A stretch of 64,000 bases of DNA, taken from the NCBI RefSeq assembly GCF_000001735.4, contig NC_003075.7, forward strand, positions 5,643,001 to 5,707,000. Reading direction: 5' to 3'. This document shows, one piece after another, positions 34,360 to 46,629 of this stretch. The position numbers and the translations under genes were made by a program. Source of the DNA: Arabidopsis thaliana. Taxonomy: Eukaryota; Streptophyta; Magnoliopsida; Brassicales; Brassicaceae. Under the pieces are notes generated by a model. It had not been told where the DNA came from. It searched no databases and was given only the letters and a program-made list of their open reading frames with translations. How positions within the stretch are numbered: the stretch's first letter is position 1; each line of letters begins with the position of its first letter.

Positions 34360-34728
34360 TATGGAAGTTTTCGAGAAGAAGCTTACGCTGAAAAATGTTA
34401 GAGATTACATCAACAATGTCATCTGTAAACAAGCAAAAAATTGTTACAACTAAGGTGTCATTTTTGTTCTTTAAGGTCTAATTGAATTTATCTCTAAAGT
34501 ATGGTTACTCTCAAATCTCCAATGATCAATTCGATTTTTGTTCCTATTTTTTTTGTTCTTCAACATGCATTTATTATCTATTTTTTGGTTCAAAAGCTTA
34601 TTTCCGAACTGAATGAAGTCTTAGCAGAAGAAAACACCGAGGAAAAAGGTCAATGGAAGAAGAATCTTAAAGAAGAGACCTTAAAGATTTTCGAGTTTCT
34701 TCCTCAAAATATTCAAGGGTCTTATTAG
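34360..34728 (+). pseudogene. Hypothetical small gene or gene fragment
   Basis: An ATG at 34361 opens MEVFEKKLTLKNVRDYINNV and meets a GTAAAC donor-like site. A second ORF (34501-34728, 75 codons) has a hydrophobic stretch followed by a charged Glu/Lys-rich end (LNEVLAEENTEEKGQWKKNL). I recognise no family. The parts may be exons of one decayed gene or chance ORFs. Confidence 0.25.
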
Positions 34729-34739
34729 ATTTTCTAAGC

Positions 34740-36231
34740 GTTATTATGGATCTTAATCAATAACTAATAATCATTTGAGTACGTTCTATACTCCTATGAA
34801 AAAAAAAGTTTTAATTTTCAAATTCTGAAAAACAAAAAAACATAGCTTTTAGCTTTTTATGGCTCGTCAACTTATAAATCAAGTATGCATGTGGAACATT
34901 AAAATCAAAGATGCTAACTCCATATAACATATTCTTAAGAATTTAAATTGACTTTAGCCTCACGAGAATAAGCACCTGGTGATTTTTAACTCTTTTCACT
35001 TTTATTTTCTAATTACTCTGTAAATAGATGTTCGTAAAGTAAAAAATTAGCTTCCAAAACTTATAAAGACTATATGGATCTTAATAAAAAAAATTAACAA
35101 TGCATTATGTTCCCAATCACTTTCTAATGAATCTTTTTGTTCTACATATATCATGAATCATGACAAATAACATTCAATAGCTACATGCAACTTAACAAAA
35201 TATCATTAAAAATAAAAGCCCTAGTAATTGTAAAGATGATAGATAGGTAAAATTAATCAGTTAAAAATGTTATATAAACATGTTATATAAACATCACTTG
35301 ATTTTCCACATGTATTTAGAGTCAGTTTTTTACCTAATTAAAAAATTAAAGTTTAAAACAAAAAAAAAACTTTGCCTAAGACAAAATTGTAACTTGGGCC
35401 CATAAAATTGTAACAAAAACAATGACCCGAAATAAAATAAAAATATAACCAAACCCAACAGAAATAAAAAACAATAATTATTCAATAAAATCTTTTTAAA
35501 AAGCACCTCAAAGGAAATTTGTAAAAAATAAAAATAAAGAGTGAAAACAAATCTAAATAAAAATTATTTCTGTTACATTCTTCTTTACTTCGTTAATAAA
35601 TGAAGCTAAGTAAAAAAGAAAATTTATTTTAGTTTTATATATCAAATATGCAGTATGTAATAAAACATAAGTAACTCAAAAGAAAAAAAAAAACAAAAAA
35701 AAAAACCTCAAACAAATTTTATATTTATACATATAAAAATCATGAAAAAATAGTAAAGAAAATATGAAATATATATATATACTATTAATTGGGAATCATT
35801 TTGTGAACTACAATATTGTGAGGGTAGTTTAAAATTAACTAAATAAATTTTTACATGGATAATTTAGTAAATTAACTACTACTAAATGACTTTAGTTTTC
35901 ATAAAAATCAGGCTACTGATTTTGAAATAATATATACAGAAACGTATTCAATTTTGGTAATATATTTTGAGATATTTCCGGAAACAAAAATATCAATTTA
36001 ATATCATCATATATTTGAGATTTTAATATATTTCCTCAAGAAACTACACTAATAATTTTAAAAACATTTATGTATTAAAAAAAAATTAAATTTTTTTTAA
36101 AAGATACCTTCAATGCTTCAATCTCTTATTGTGCACGTAATAAATCCGTGAATTAATAAAAATTCCTTAATTTTAGAGTTGACATATTAAAAATAAATTA
36201 ACTTATAAGATATTCTAATATTTGTTTCTTA
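34740..36231. other. AT-rich intergenic DNA
   Basis: No gene or repeat boundary recognised; long A and T tracts. Confidence 0.45.
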
Positions 36232-36239
36232 TCAATACC

Positions 36240-37034
36240 TAGGGGTGTCAAAATGGGTAACCCAACTCAACTCAACCCATAATCAAATGAGTTTAGGGTT
36301 AAATGAGTTATGGGTTGACCCAACTCATTTTGTTAAATGGGTTGGGTCAACCTATAACTTATTTAATTTGATGGGTTGAGTTGTTAAATGGGTTAACCCA
36401 TTTAAGTAATAATTTAATTAATTATTATTATAAAACAATAATAAACAATTCTCATTATTAATTCATTATCATCAAACTTACGATATTTACGGATTCAACT
36501 TTTAACGAATTTACTTTTTTGACGGAAAAATTATAAGTTTACGTTTTTGGCGGGAAAATTACGGATTTACGTTTTTGGCGAGAAAATTACGGGTTTACAT
36601 TTTTGGCGGGAAAATTATGGATTTACATTTTTGGTGAGAAAATCACGGGTTTACGTTTTTGGCGGGAAAATCACGGGTTTATGTTTTTTGGTGGAAAAAT
36701 TACGAGTTTACTTTTTCTCAATTTATATTTAAGAAATTTGGAAAAATATTAATTTTATTAAATTGGTTTAGATGTGTTGGTTAAACTTAAATTAACATTG
36801 GTTTAGAGATTTTAGTTGATTTAATTCAATTTTACAAAATTTGATGGGTTAATTGGGTAAACCATTGAAACCATTAACCATTACAACCCAACTCATTTTA
36901 GTCATCAAACCAATTGACTCATCAACTCATTTGACCCATCAACTCATTTGAGTCAAAATTTTCAACTCATTAGGGTTCATGGGTTGAGTTGAGTTGAGTT
37001 GACACATGAATTTTGACCCATTTTGACACCCCTA
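36240..37034 (+). mobile_element. Non-autonomous hAT element 2
   Basis: Same family as 28241-29197 in the opposite orientation. Ends TAGGGGTGTCA/TGACACCCCTA and a perfect 8-bp target duplication TCAATACC (36232-36239, 37035-37042). 795 bp; the central minisatellite (about 36530-36710) has about six units. Confidence 0.9.
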
Positions 37035-37073
37035 TCAATACCTAACAATCCAATCATATTTAAAATGAATATA

Positions 37074-37765
37074 CAGTAGAAACTCTATTAATAATGTTGG
37101 GACCATGAAATTTTATTAATTTATAGTGATATTAATTTATCGTATAAATTAATATATATTAATTTATCGTATAAATTAATATTTATTAATTTATAGAAAT
37201 ATTTACGTAAAATACAACACAATATTTTTTTTAAAATGTTTGTTAATTTAATTTTCTATATGTTTTGTTGTTTGCATATATAATTATGTCAGATTTTTGT
37301 TTTTCTTTGACTTCTTTAATTTATTTTTCGGCGAGATATTGTGTCGGTATATCTACGACATTAACGTGGACGTAAACACAAACATGAAGCTTAATCAATT
37401 TCTCTTTACACTAATCTTAGCAATGTTTTCTCAAATAAAAGATTTTACAAAATCAACTATGACGGATCAAATACGCAAATAGTTATGTGAGTACAACATA
37501 GATCATACAAGTTGTATTTTAAAAAGAGTTGTAATTGTAGCTTGAACAAAAATTTTATATAAAATTAGTCTTAAAATATGTACTTAAGATCTATGATTAT
37601 TAATTTATAATATTATTGGGACTATAATTTTACATAGGAATTTCAAAAAAATTATTATCTTATTATCTTATCGATTTTGGTTAATTTTTACATTGGGACC
37701 GACATAATTTATTAATTTATCGTATTTATTATTTTATCGAGTATTAATTTATAGAGTTTCTACTG
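37074..37765. mobile_element. Emigrant-like (pogo/Tc1-mariner) element 1
   Basis: Ends CAGTAGAAACTCTATTAAT and (reverse complement) CAGTAGAAACTCTATAAATT are close to the Emigrant terminal repeat CAGTAAAACCTCTATAAATT and are flanked by TA on both sides (37072-37073, 37766-37767). 692 bp, no transposase. An inverted relative lies at 59450-60188. Confidence 0.85.
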
Positions 37766-37883
37766 TATATATTATTATTCATTATTGTAAAAGATCATTC
37801 GATCTAGGGCTGGGCAAAGAAACCGGAACCGATTACCCGAACCAAAACCGATGCGAAAAATCTAAACAAAACCTTATCACTCT

Positions 37884-38598
37884 TCTATACTTCACTATAA
37901 AACTATTTTTCTCTACTTCTTTCCCAAACTAAAAGATGAACCATATCTATATATTTCCTTTTGTACTCTTCTTAATTCATGTCTTTTCCATGTTCATATA
38001 ATTTGTTGGTTTCTACTTTTTTAGAATCTATTGGAAATTTTTTCATTGAGATCACTATTTTGCAGATTATGTTCATGTTATACATAAAATCATATAACGA
38101 CCTTATCATATTACACTTGCAGATTTCTTGAAATAAGTTTTTTTATTCCTTTTGGTTTCAGATGTGATCATTTTACATGTTATTCTTTTCTCATGAATTA
38201 TTACTTTTTTTTTGTTTTTCTAGAAAATAGCTGAAGACGCTAATTTTAAGGACAATTTTTTTTTTTAATGAAATGTTACTATTATGATATCTATGCTATT
38301 ATATAATTTACTAACCCAAAAAAAAAACAATCTTAATTAAAACTTTTTGCAAACTGTTTATATTACCTTCTACACATCTTATTTTCAAATATTATGATAA
38401 TTGATAAGTTTATGATATATATACTATTATATAATTTACCATTTATCAAAAAAACAAATAATACAAACTTTTATCAAAATTATATGATAATTTACTATAC
38501 ACTTTTTTGTGTACATTATAATATCTTTTATTAAACATTTATTCCAATATATTTATTAAATATGAAAATCTTGCATGTATATGCGGGTTAGAATCTAG
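37884..38598 (+). mobile_element. Non-autonomous Helitron (ATREP-like)
   Basis: Starts TCTATACTTCACTATAAAAC, typical of Arabidopsis Helitron 5' ends, and finishes with GCATGTATATGCGGGTTAGA, then ATCTAG, followed by T. The terminal hairpin is mutated on its left arm. 715 bp, no Rep/helicase. It lies next to a partial GGGCTGGGCAAAG element start at about 37806. Confidence 0.65.
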
Positions 38599-38765
38599 TT
38601 AATTATTAATTATTAATTATTAAAAATATAGGTCTGGATTTTCCCTAGTGACAAAATAAAAATCATTAAACTATGGCACAATTCTCTCTTAATTTTCCAC
38701 TTTTACGATAGTTCTATTCTTCTTCCAAAAGAATATGCGATTGTGCTCTCATCATCTTCATGTGT

Positions 38766-39701
38766 ATATATAAAGGGAATTTAATGAAAAAAACCCTCAA
38801 CTTTGGCCAGATCCATTTCTAAATCCTGAACTATGTTTTTAGTAAAACAAACCCTGAAGTAAAACCTGTTAATAAACTTAACCCCACAGTAATTAAATAT
38901 TAATGGGATATTAATTTCCAAAAATCGACCAAAGAACAATGACAGAATCCGTGATCCAACTGAAGATCGTCCACCTCAAAAAGTTCCTTATACACGTGAA
39001 AAAGTTCAAATGGTAAAATAGAGAACAATGAATTATATTTCACAAGATCTTCCTTTTCAAATTATTTAATTTAATCTTTGCATATTTAGACTTGCAGCAA
39101 CTGTCAACAAGTCGGACACAACAAACGTTCATGCAAGCGTAAAGCAGTGCCAAAACCACCCAAGAAACCTCAAGGACGACCAAGGAAAAAACAGAAAACA
39201 ATGGATGAAGAGAACCTTATCACTCAGCCAATACAATCTTCTCTTCAAAGTTAATGTTTGACAAGTCTTTACTTTAGAATATCTTGTCCCTCTGAAACAA
39301 TTGTTTTTTTTTGTGACAAATATTGTTGTGTTGCAACAGCTTCGATAGTTATGTTGGTTGGATTTATTTAAGCATGACTCTTTGGATTATTTTAAGTTGT
39401 TGTGTCTTTCTTTCAGCTTCTAAAATCCAAACTAATTAAGCAATTCAAAATCATTTAGAACGTTTTTTTGTAATAAATTCAAAACAGTTTTAAAGAACAT
39501 AATGTGGTTTTTGCGCTAAATACAAATGTCTCGTTGTTGTTTTTTTTGGAAATTAATATCCCATTAATATTTAATTTTTGTGGGGTTAAGTTTATTAACA
39601 GGTTTTAGTTCAGGGTTTGTTTTACTAAAAACATAGTTTAGGGTTTAAAAATGGATCTGGCCAAAGTTGAGGGTTTTTTTCATTAAATTCTCATATATAA
39701 A
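38766..39701 (+). mobile_element. MULE deletion derivative with 150-bp TIRs
   Basis: The element spans 38775-39692 (918 bp). It has nearly perfect terminal inverted repeats of about 150 bp (start GGGAATTTAATG, end CATTAAATTCTC) and a perfect 9-bp target duplication ATATATAAA at 38766-38774 and 39693-39701. Long TIRs and 9-bp duplications define Mutator-like elements. Confidence 0.93.
39090..39254 (+). pseudogene. MULE transposase C-terminal zinc-knuckle exon
   Basis: After a TTTAG acceptor-like site the frame reads TCSNCQQVGHNKRSCKRKAV, then Lys/Pro-rich PKPPKKPQGRPRKKQK, and stops near 39254. C-x2-C-x4-H-x4-C at the C-terminus is the standard ending of MURA transposases. An upstream segment (about 38938-39020) may be the preceding exon (DPTEDRPPQKVPYTREKVQM). 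The catalytic DDE region has been deleted. Confidence 0.7.
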
Positions 39702-39866
39702 CTCTAACAATCAAATCTTCTATTCTTTTTTTTCGGATCTAAATCATCTCTTTATATTTACTTTCTAAACATACTAACTAATACATATATTTCTTTGCAA
39801 TGATCATCAATTGTTTCAACACGAAAACTAATCTGTTCGATTGACCATGTCATGAAAGAAACCATG

Positions 39867-39874
39867 GCATATTC
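39867..39874. promoter_or_regulatory. Candidate P1BS (PHR1 site)
   Basis: GCATATTC fits GNATATNC, the phosphate-starvation PHR1 element, 250 bp upstream of the Pht1 start. One 8-mer can occur by chance. Confidence 0.35.
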
Positions 39875-40123
39875 TTTCTCTGTTATATATCACTTTTGTC
39901 GTAATTGTTTCAGTATAATTCTCGAATCCCCAATTTTTTAGAATAGTTTGTTGATAAAATTTTATTTACTACAGTACAAACAAAATATTATTTCTAGTTC
40001 CAATCCTTATTCAAACTAGAATTGGTTTCTTTTTTTTGTTACAACAACTTTCTCTATATATATTGTAAACATTTCTTTTCACTTGTTTTGCTTCCAGAGT
40101 GAAGAGAACAGAAAAATATCGAG

Positions 40124-40901
40124 ATGGCTAACCAAGAAGAAGGAAGCATCTTGAAAGCTCTTGACGTTGCTAAGACTCAATGGTACCATTTCACGGCGGT
40201 TGTAGTCGCCGGTATGGGTTTTTCACAGACTCATATGATCTCTTCGTGATATCTCTCATCACGAAGCTACTTGGCCGGATCTACTATCAGGTTCCTGGCT
40301 CCTCCTCTCCTGGAAGCCTCCCCGACGGCATCTCTGTAGCCGTGAGTGGTGTGGCCTTCGCCGGAACGTTTCTCGGACAGATATTCTTCGGATGTCTTGG
40401 TGACAAGCTCGGACGTAAGAGAGTCTATGGTTTAACACTCTTGATCATGACTATTTGCTCCATTGCTTCTAGTCTTTCCTTTGGGAAGGACCCGAAAACC
40501 GTCATGGTAACTCTCTGCTTCTTCCGTTTCTGGCTCGGGTTTGGCATTGGTGGTGACTATCCTCTCTCGGCTACGATCATGTTCGAGTACGCTAACAAAC
40601 GTACTCGCGGCGCGTTCATAGCATCGGTTTTTGCTATGCAAGGAGTTGGGATACTTGCCGCAGGAGGGGTTTCTTTACTTGTCTCGTATCTTTTCGAGAT
40701 TGAGTTTCCGTCTCGGGCCTACATATTGGACGGCGCAGCCTCCACCGTCCCACAGGCGGATTACGTGTGGAGGATCATCCTAATGGTCGGAGCCTTACCG
40801 GCTCTCTTGACATACTATTGGCGTATGAAGATGCCTGAAACCGCTCGTTACACCGCTCTAGTCGCCAAGAACGCGGAGCAAGCGGCTTTGGATATGAATA
40901 A
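40124..40901 (+). pseudogene. Pht1 phosphate transporter, 5' half
   Basis: Reads [20 protein letters not shown] at the ATG (40124) and continues as a Pht1-family H+/phosphate symporter of the [73 protein letters not shown] and [20 protein letters not shown]. Pht1 proteins are plasma-membrane importers of about 530 aa with 12 helices. Lesions: a 1-base deletion near 40220 in the [10 protein letters not shown] codons, a Phe in place of the usual Ser in the [14 protein letters not shown] signature, and the MULE insertion after DMNK. The second half resumes at 54848. Arabidopsis carries phosphate transporter genes between ARGAH2 and ARGAH1 (from memory), in agreement with this position. Confidence 0.92.
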
Positions 40902-41028
40902 AGAAATTTTCACAGAAGTGGACGAAAAAAGATTTGCTCTCACCATTTGTCAAAGTGAGAACTGGTTTTCACGGTTTGTCTTTTCATTCAATTTCGGACC
41001 AAATTACCCTGGGAAAACTTAATAATGG

Positions 41029-41120
41029 CACAAACCAAACCGTGCAGCAGTTCGTATCGGTTCAGTTAACGGCGTAAACCAAACCCTACAGCAGTTGGTT
41101 TCGGTTTAGTTGATGCGGTT
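41029..41120. repeat. Short subterminal repeat in the MULE left end
   Basis: Two imperfect units with ACCAAACC-TGCAGCAGTT and CGGTTCAGTT/CGGTTTAGTT words. Similar AACCG-rich words occur near the right end (about 54610-54715), perhaps terminal recognition regions. Confidence 0.4.
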
Positions 41121-41394
41121 CAGTTTTGAAAAAGACAAAAAAAAAAAAAACTGAAACGAAGAAACCCGAGAAAACGAAAAAGAGAAGAGAGTAACGGAGA
41201 GATTTGAGAGAGAATCAGAAAGCGAAACGAAATTCAGTATCCATTGCTTCAAAATTCGACATAACTTCGAATTGTTGGGTAGTTGAATTGAGCCACTGAA
41301 CTCCCACATCCGGGGAAGTGAAAGTTACTGTTTTTCCCGGCGAAGCCAAGAGAAAGTTACTGTTTATTCCGGCGAAATTTGAACCTCCGGCGAG

Positions 41395-44300
41395 ATAGCA
41401 TCTTTAGCTATAGCTGGGAATAAAGCTAACGACGAAGTCCCGAGGAAGCAGCATGGTCCAGGGAAGGAGAAGCGGGTATTAAGAGTTTCCCCGCGGAGAA
41501 AACGCTCTGCGACAAAGGCAACGGAGGAACTGGGTTAGAATCTCTAATTTACCGTTTGTTGTCTTTGGGTGTATCAGAATTGTAAAGCTTGTTTGATTAA
41601 AGGGTTAGAACTTGTCGGAATTTAGCATATCTTTAGGATGAAAAATTGAGAAGTAGAATTGGAAATGTCTGTTTCCGCCAAAAATATGATTTTGAGTTAT
41701 AATCTGGAAAATGTCTGTGTACGTACACTACTTCGGTTTGCTTAACAGTATATGACTTTTAATTGCAGGTAGTCCAAGTGTTGCTCCGACTGAAGATCTT
41801 ACAGTTGAAGAGTTACCACCAAGACTCTTTGCTCTAGACCGGTACCCTTCCGAGACGAAGATGAACGCGTACTCTAAACCAGAGATGTAGTTTCTTCTCG
41901 ATTCTCCATTTGGGGAACTTTTTAAAATACCCAAAAACAAGGCATCTTTCAATGCTAAGCTTGTCCTTGGACTAATATGCCGTCAGTTAGTGACAAAGAA
42001 GGTGAATGAGATGTGGATTGTATTCGGCGGTCATCCAATCAGATTTGGATTAAGAGAATTTAGTATCCTAACTGGACTGGAATGTGGGAAGTATCCCAAG
42101 AAGAAAGACGTTGATGATGTTATCAGTGTGAAACCTGAGTGTGAGAGTGTTTGGAAGACTCTGTTTGATGAGAGGTTTGGGGACACGGTTCCAACAATTG
42201 CTGATTTGGTGAGCTGGCTGCAGGAGGAGGAAAGCATGGAGGGGTGGAAGCAACTGGCACTATCTCTTATTATTTTGGTTGACGGTGTGGTAGCGGCCCA
42301 TAGTAACCCCAACAGGCCTACTTCGAAGACTGTCGAGATGACTAAGAACCTGGAGTTCTTCTGCAAATACCCATGGGGAAGGGTGTCCTTTACCCGTACT
42401 TTGGGGAGGATAGCAAATTTCCAAACTCCTTATGATGCTCAACAACTAATAAGGGGTTTACTTGTAGGGTCTTATGCACTCCATGGCTTCCCATTAGCTC
42501 TCCAGCTTTTAGCTTTCGAAACAATCCCATCAATTGCTAAGCTAGGACCTGATGATGTACCTAACAGGACATTTGCTGAGAGGTCTATCCATCGTCTTGC
42601 CTCTCTGCGAGCAATCCGGACATCTCGCATTTTGGAGTGTGAGGCTGCTGATGAGGTGTGTTAAATTGTGTATGTACGTACATAATAAGTAAATGTACAT
42701 TATCTATGGTTAACATACTTATTTGTGTAGGTTGAGGTCAACTATATTGTGAAACCAGCTGATAATGTTTGTCCTCCATCTCTTTCATGGGATGATGAAG
42801 TTGATGATCCAAGGGTTGATTACATTGAGGCACTGTTGATAGATGGGCACCAGTGGCAAGAGGATGACTGGGTTGGAGGCTATGCTAGAGTACCAAAGCA
42901 GGTGCGCCCACCACAACTAGAAGAGACAGGTAAGTATAAGTATAAAGGTTGTTTACAAATTTTTTTGGTATTGCACCCAGAAGAAAACCAATTAATAGCA
43001 GCAACTGGTATATTGTAGATGTTAAGAGAAAACGAAATGCACCGGGCCTGAGCCCTAAAGAACCTGCTATGAAAATACAGAAATCTGAAATGGACTGTGA
43101 TAAAGAAGAGAATGCTGAGGATTGTTTTGGAGAGCCTGTGCCTGAGAGGTTTATTGTTGAAATGAGGAGGTCTTTCAAGGAGCTGGAAGACCAAATGTAT
43201 CAAATGCATGAAGATATGAAAGACTTTGTCCGTGACCAGATACGTGCTGCCCCTGATCCAAAAGGCAAAAGGACAGAACAAACCATACCTTCCCATGATT
43301 CGCGGGAACCACCTACTTCTATGGATAAGGCACCGGTTACTGGGAAGAAGCCATCGAGAAGGATGTCTACAAAAGGAAGCACTGGAACGAGAAAGTCTTC
43401 AAGGCTGACTCGTGTTTCTCATGATGTGGACACTCCTGCACTTTCTGTTGGCTGTAATTCCAAAGAGGAAGATAAAGATGTCCCTGGAGTACATACCACT
43501 GCTGTCGGCGGAAGAAGTAAACCTTCAAAGCCGAAGAAAAATGTTTTTTTTGCTGTTGACACTACTGAGCTACCTGATTCCAATAAGGAAGATATGCAAG
43601 GATTCATTGATGAACAGGTAAGTCATGTACGTACATTGCTAAATATTTTATAATCCATATGTATAACTGTACTGTCTGCTTCGATACAGTATGGCGCTAA
43701 TAATGAAAGTGATTTTACGGCAAATGATGGATTGGATTCTTCGGCCGCTGAAGAAGAGATATTAGACACTGGATTTTTAATAGTTCCTTATGCTGGATCC
43801 ACACAATCCCATCTGGTATGTCGTCTACTAATACTCTTAACAATCTGTTTAAATGGTGTACGTACATATTCGCTTAAGAAGTTAGTTAAACTATGTTTCA
43901 GGATAGAGGAAATGTTGTTGTTGGTAAGACTGTCTTCTTAGGTTCAATGTCTGGGACTGTCTATGTTACACAGGAAGAGAGGCCTGTGGAAGAAGCTACT
44001 GTTGACACCGAGATGGAAGAAGTTCTATCTAATGTCTCTGCAAGAGTTTCAGAGGTAGATCTTCTGGTAATCGTTATATACAGATTTCCATGACTATATG
44101 CATATATATTACATTAATTTCTCCACTTATCTAACGCTTAACTCTATGGTAGCCTATGTTTCAGGATAATGGACCAAAGGATGTTGCTGAACCTGGCTTA
44201 GTTGGTACCCATACAAGGGCCGATGAAATAGCTGATGCTGACATAGAGATGGTAGACAATCCATCAGGTTTACCTTCAACATCTGCACAGGTATGTGTTA

Positions 44301-46264
44301 GTCACTTGTTCTTTTTCCATATGTGTACGCCCATAAGACTTTGAAAATTATTTTTGTTTCAGGAAGAAGCAAGAGATGCCAGTGCATCGACTGAAGCTAA
44401 TGGCAGCGAGTCAGAAGAAACTTATGAGCCTTCTGATGGAGATACAACTCACATACCTGGCACAAGTGTACGTACATTTTTGTCACTATGTTCTGTGTAC
44501 ATATATATTGTTTCATACATTACTAAAAAGTTTTTTTCCGATGATAAATTCTACAGGTTGAGGCGGCAGGAGAATCCAAATTAGTGACAGGGATGGAAGT
44601 TGAAATACCTGAGAAACCCACAGTGATCCCCCGTCACCATTTCAAGTAGTTAACAATGTAAGCTAACTCTTGCAACAAGTAAAATGTACTATTTACTGTT
44701 CAAATGTATAAAATTTATATTATGCAGGTCATACGGGAGTTGGATACCAAAGCCGTTGGTGATTTGGCTGCAGCTACGGATGTGGAGGTAACAATTTGTG
44801 TGTTTCAATTCCTATTCTCGGAATAGCATACATAGGATTATATGTGTACATTATATAGACTTGTGTACGTTAACTTGCACAGGTAGTCATGGAAGAGCCG
44901 GGTATTGTCGAGGGGTCTGTAGGAACTGAGGATCCTAACCCAGGGTCAGATGAAGCAGACAAGACCGATATTCCTAAAAATAATGTATGTACCTATTTTA
45001 AACATAGAAAAACGTATGAAACTGTTGTTGACAATCCTATTTGTTAACAGGATGAATCAGACAATGCTACTGCTGTCGAAGCAAAAGAAGAAAAAAAATC
45101 GTCCCCAAAGGTCCCAAAAAAAAGTGAAGAAGCAACTTATCTATGAACAGGATGATGCTCATCCTCATGGTTTTAAGGCAAAAACAGTCTTGGTGCCAGA
45201 TGTACCAACTCAATAGACAGAGGTTGTTATCAGGGCTGGAAATGTCTCATACAATCCCCTGGACATGGTTGACCCTCTAAAAGTAGAGGAATTCAGCAAT
45301 ATCATTAAAGGACCCTCTGTGTAAGTATATTATATTAAAATGGATTATTTAATATCTCAATCATCATTTTTCCAAGTCTTAAGGTTGTTATCAAATATTT
45401 TTCTGGATTTACAGGATTCACACTCTTTTCGGGTTTCGCAAAGTGCCCAACGAGTTTTTTGCGAACCTTCTAACACCTGGTGAATGGGTCGAAAGTTCGG
45501 TACGTTGCATTTATATACGTACATTCCTTGTTATAAATTGTACATAGATGATTAAATTTTTCGTGGAAGTGTACGTACACTGATATATTTTTTGAACATT
45601 TCAGCATTTAGAAATGATGGCAATGTTGATGTGGCACAAGAACGGGGAACAGATGATAGCAAACAGATGTATTGTATTGGACATGATGCTGACGCATCTA
45701 CTTACCAAGCGGGTGGGCGAATTCAAGAAGTGTATTAATAAGAACAGGTTCAAATGGGGTAAATTACTGTCCGACATTGCTAATGGAGTACACATAAACC
45801 GTGAACCCAATATGAAGTGGCTGAAGGATGTCGATGTTGTGTATGCTCCGATGAACTGGAAGAGTGAACATTGGGTTGCTTTGGGAATCAACCTTAATGA
45901 ACGGCTAATAACTGTGTATGACGCTTTAATATCGCACACGCGGGAGTCGGCTGTGAAGGCGAGAATGACTCCTATTTGCGAAATGATGCCGTATTTAGTC
46001 AGAGCGATGTGCCAGGATGTATTGATTTCTCCATACTCAGTTGAACCTTTTGAGTATGTGCGTTGTCCTACCGTTGCTCAAAACCCAACTACAGGAGATT
46101 GCGGGCCATACACGATGAAGTTCTTGGAGTTGCTTGCGTTTGGACACCCTTTTTCGGAATTGACAACCATTCGAGAAGCAGATATGGTCTTGTACCGTCA
46201 GAAATACTCGGTTGACATCTACGAGCACGGCAAGCGGGAGGCCGGTACTGTGCACTTGCTTTAA
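41395..46264 (+). pseudogene. DUF1985 + Ulp1 (C48) peptidase gene of the MULE
   Basis: Multi-exon gene. Exons that keep frame include 41395-41533, 41769-42655, 42731-42929, 43019-43617, 43690-43815, 43902-44054, 44165-44290, 44363-44467, further small exons to 45500, and 45605-46264. Early exons hold a DUF1985 domain (LLDSPFGELFKIPKNKASFN, GLICRQLV, GGHPIRFGLREFSILTGLEC). The middle is a long acidic/Lys-rich linker. The last exon is a Ulp1 cysteine protease with EHWVALGI (His), VYDALISH (Asp) and TTGDCGPYTMKF (Cys) intact. Lesions: no ATG in exon 1 (ATA-GCA at 41395 where a start is expected), TAG at 41888, a 1-base loss near 44625, a shift in the A-run near 45090, and TAG at 45214. Known families: MULE-borne Ulp genes and VANC proteins with DUF1985. 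Confidence 0.82.
45605..46264 (+). CDS. Ulp1 catalytic exon
   Basis: Last exon of the DUF1985-Ulp1 gene, listed separately because it is intact. From an acceptor TTTCAG it encodes HLEMMAMLMWHKNGEQMIAN to a terminal HLL and stop. C48 peptidases cleave SUMO/ubiquitin-like tags. The triad order His, Asp, Cys and the GDCG motif are conserved. Whether it is ever translated depends on upstream lesions. Confidence 0.8.
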   Translation, partial: HLEMMAMLMWHKNGEQMIANRCIVLDMMLTHLLTKRVGEFKKCINKNRFKWGKLLSDIANGVHINREPNMKWLKDVDVVYAPMNWKSEHWVALGINLNERLITVYDALISHTRESAVKARMTPICEMMPYLVRAMCQDVLISPYSVEPFEYVRCPTVAQNPTTGDCGPYTMKFLELLAFGHPFSELTTIREADMVLYRQKYSVDIYEHGKREAGTVHLL

Positions 46265-46629
46265 TTGTCCAAGAACAATATTCTGGTTCTTTGCAACTAA
46301 TTATTATGAACAAACCTATCTTATATATATGATTGCAACTACATTTAATTTGGAGATTGTCAGAAGTTAATTTAGTGTCCTCTATCATATTGTCGTACAC
46401 ATCGTTCACTTCTAATTACATAATGTAAATGTGTACGTACATATCTATATGTCTCGTACACTGCATATTAACTTTATAACATAACTCAAGTGATAAATTG
46501 ATTTGACAGCCAACGCTTACCAACACAAGTATGACATTCATTTCAACCGTAATTGCCCCAACCAAATTCACAGTAGTGGTTATTAAAGTGAAGAAATTAT
46601 TGACGATCTCTGACTATCTCATTTCAAAC

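Noticed and set aside
42031-42366. Minus-strand ORFs over the DUF1985 exon
   Set aside because: Shadow frames of a clearly recognised plus-strand exon.
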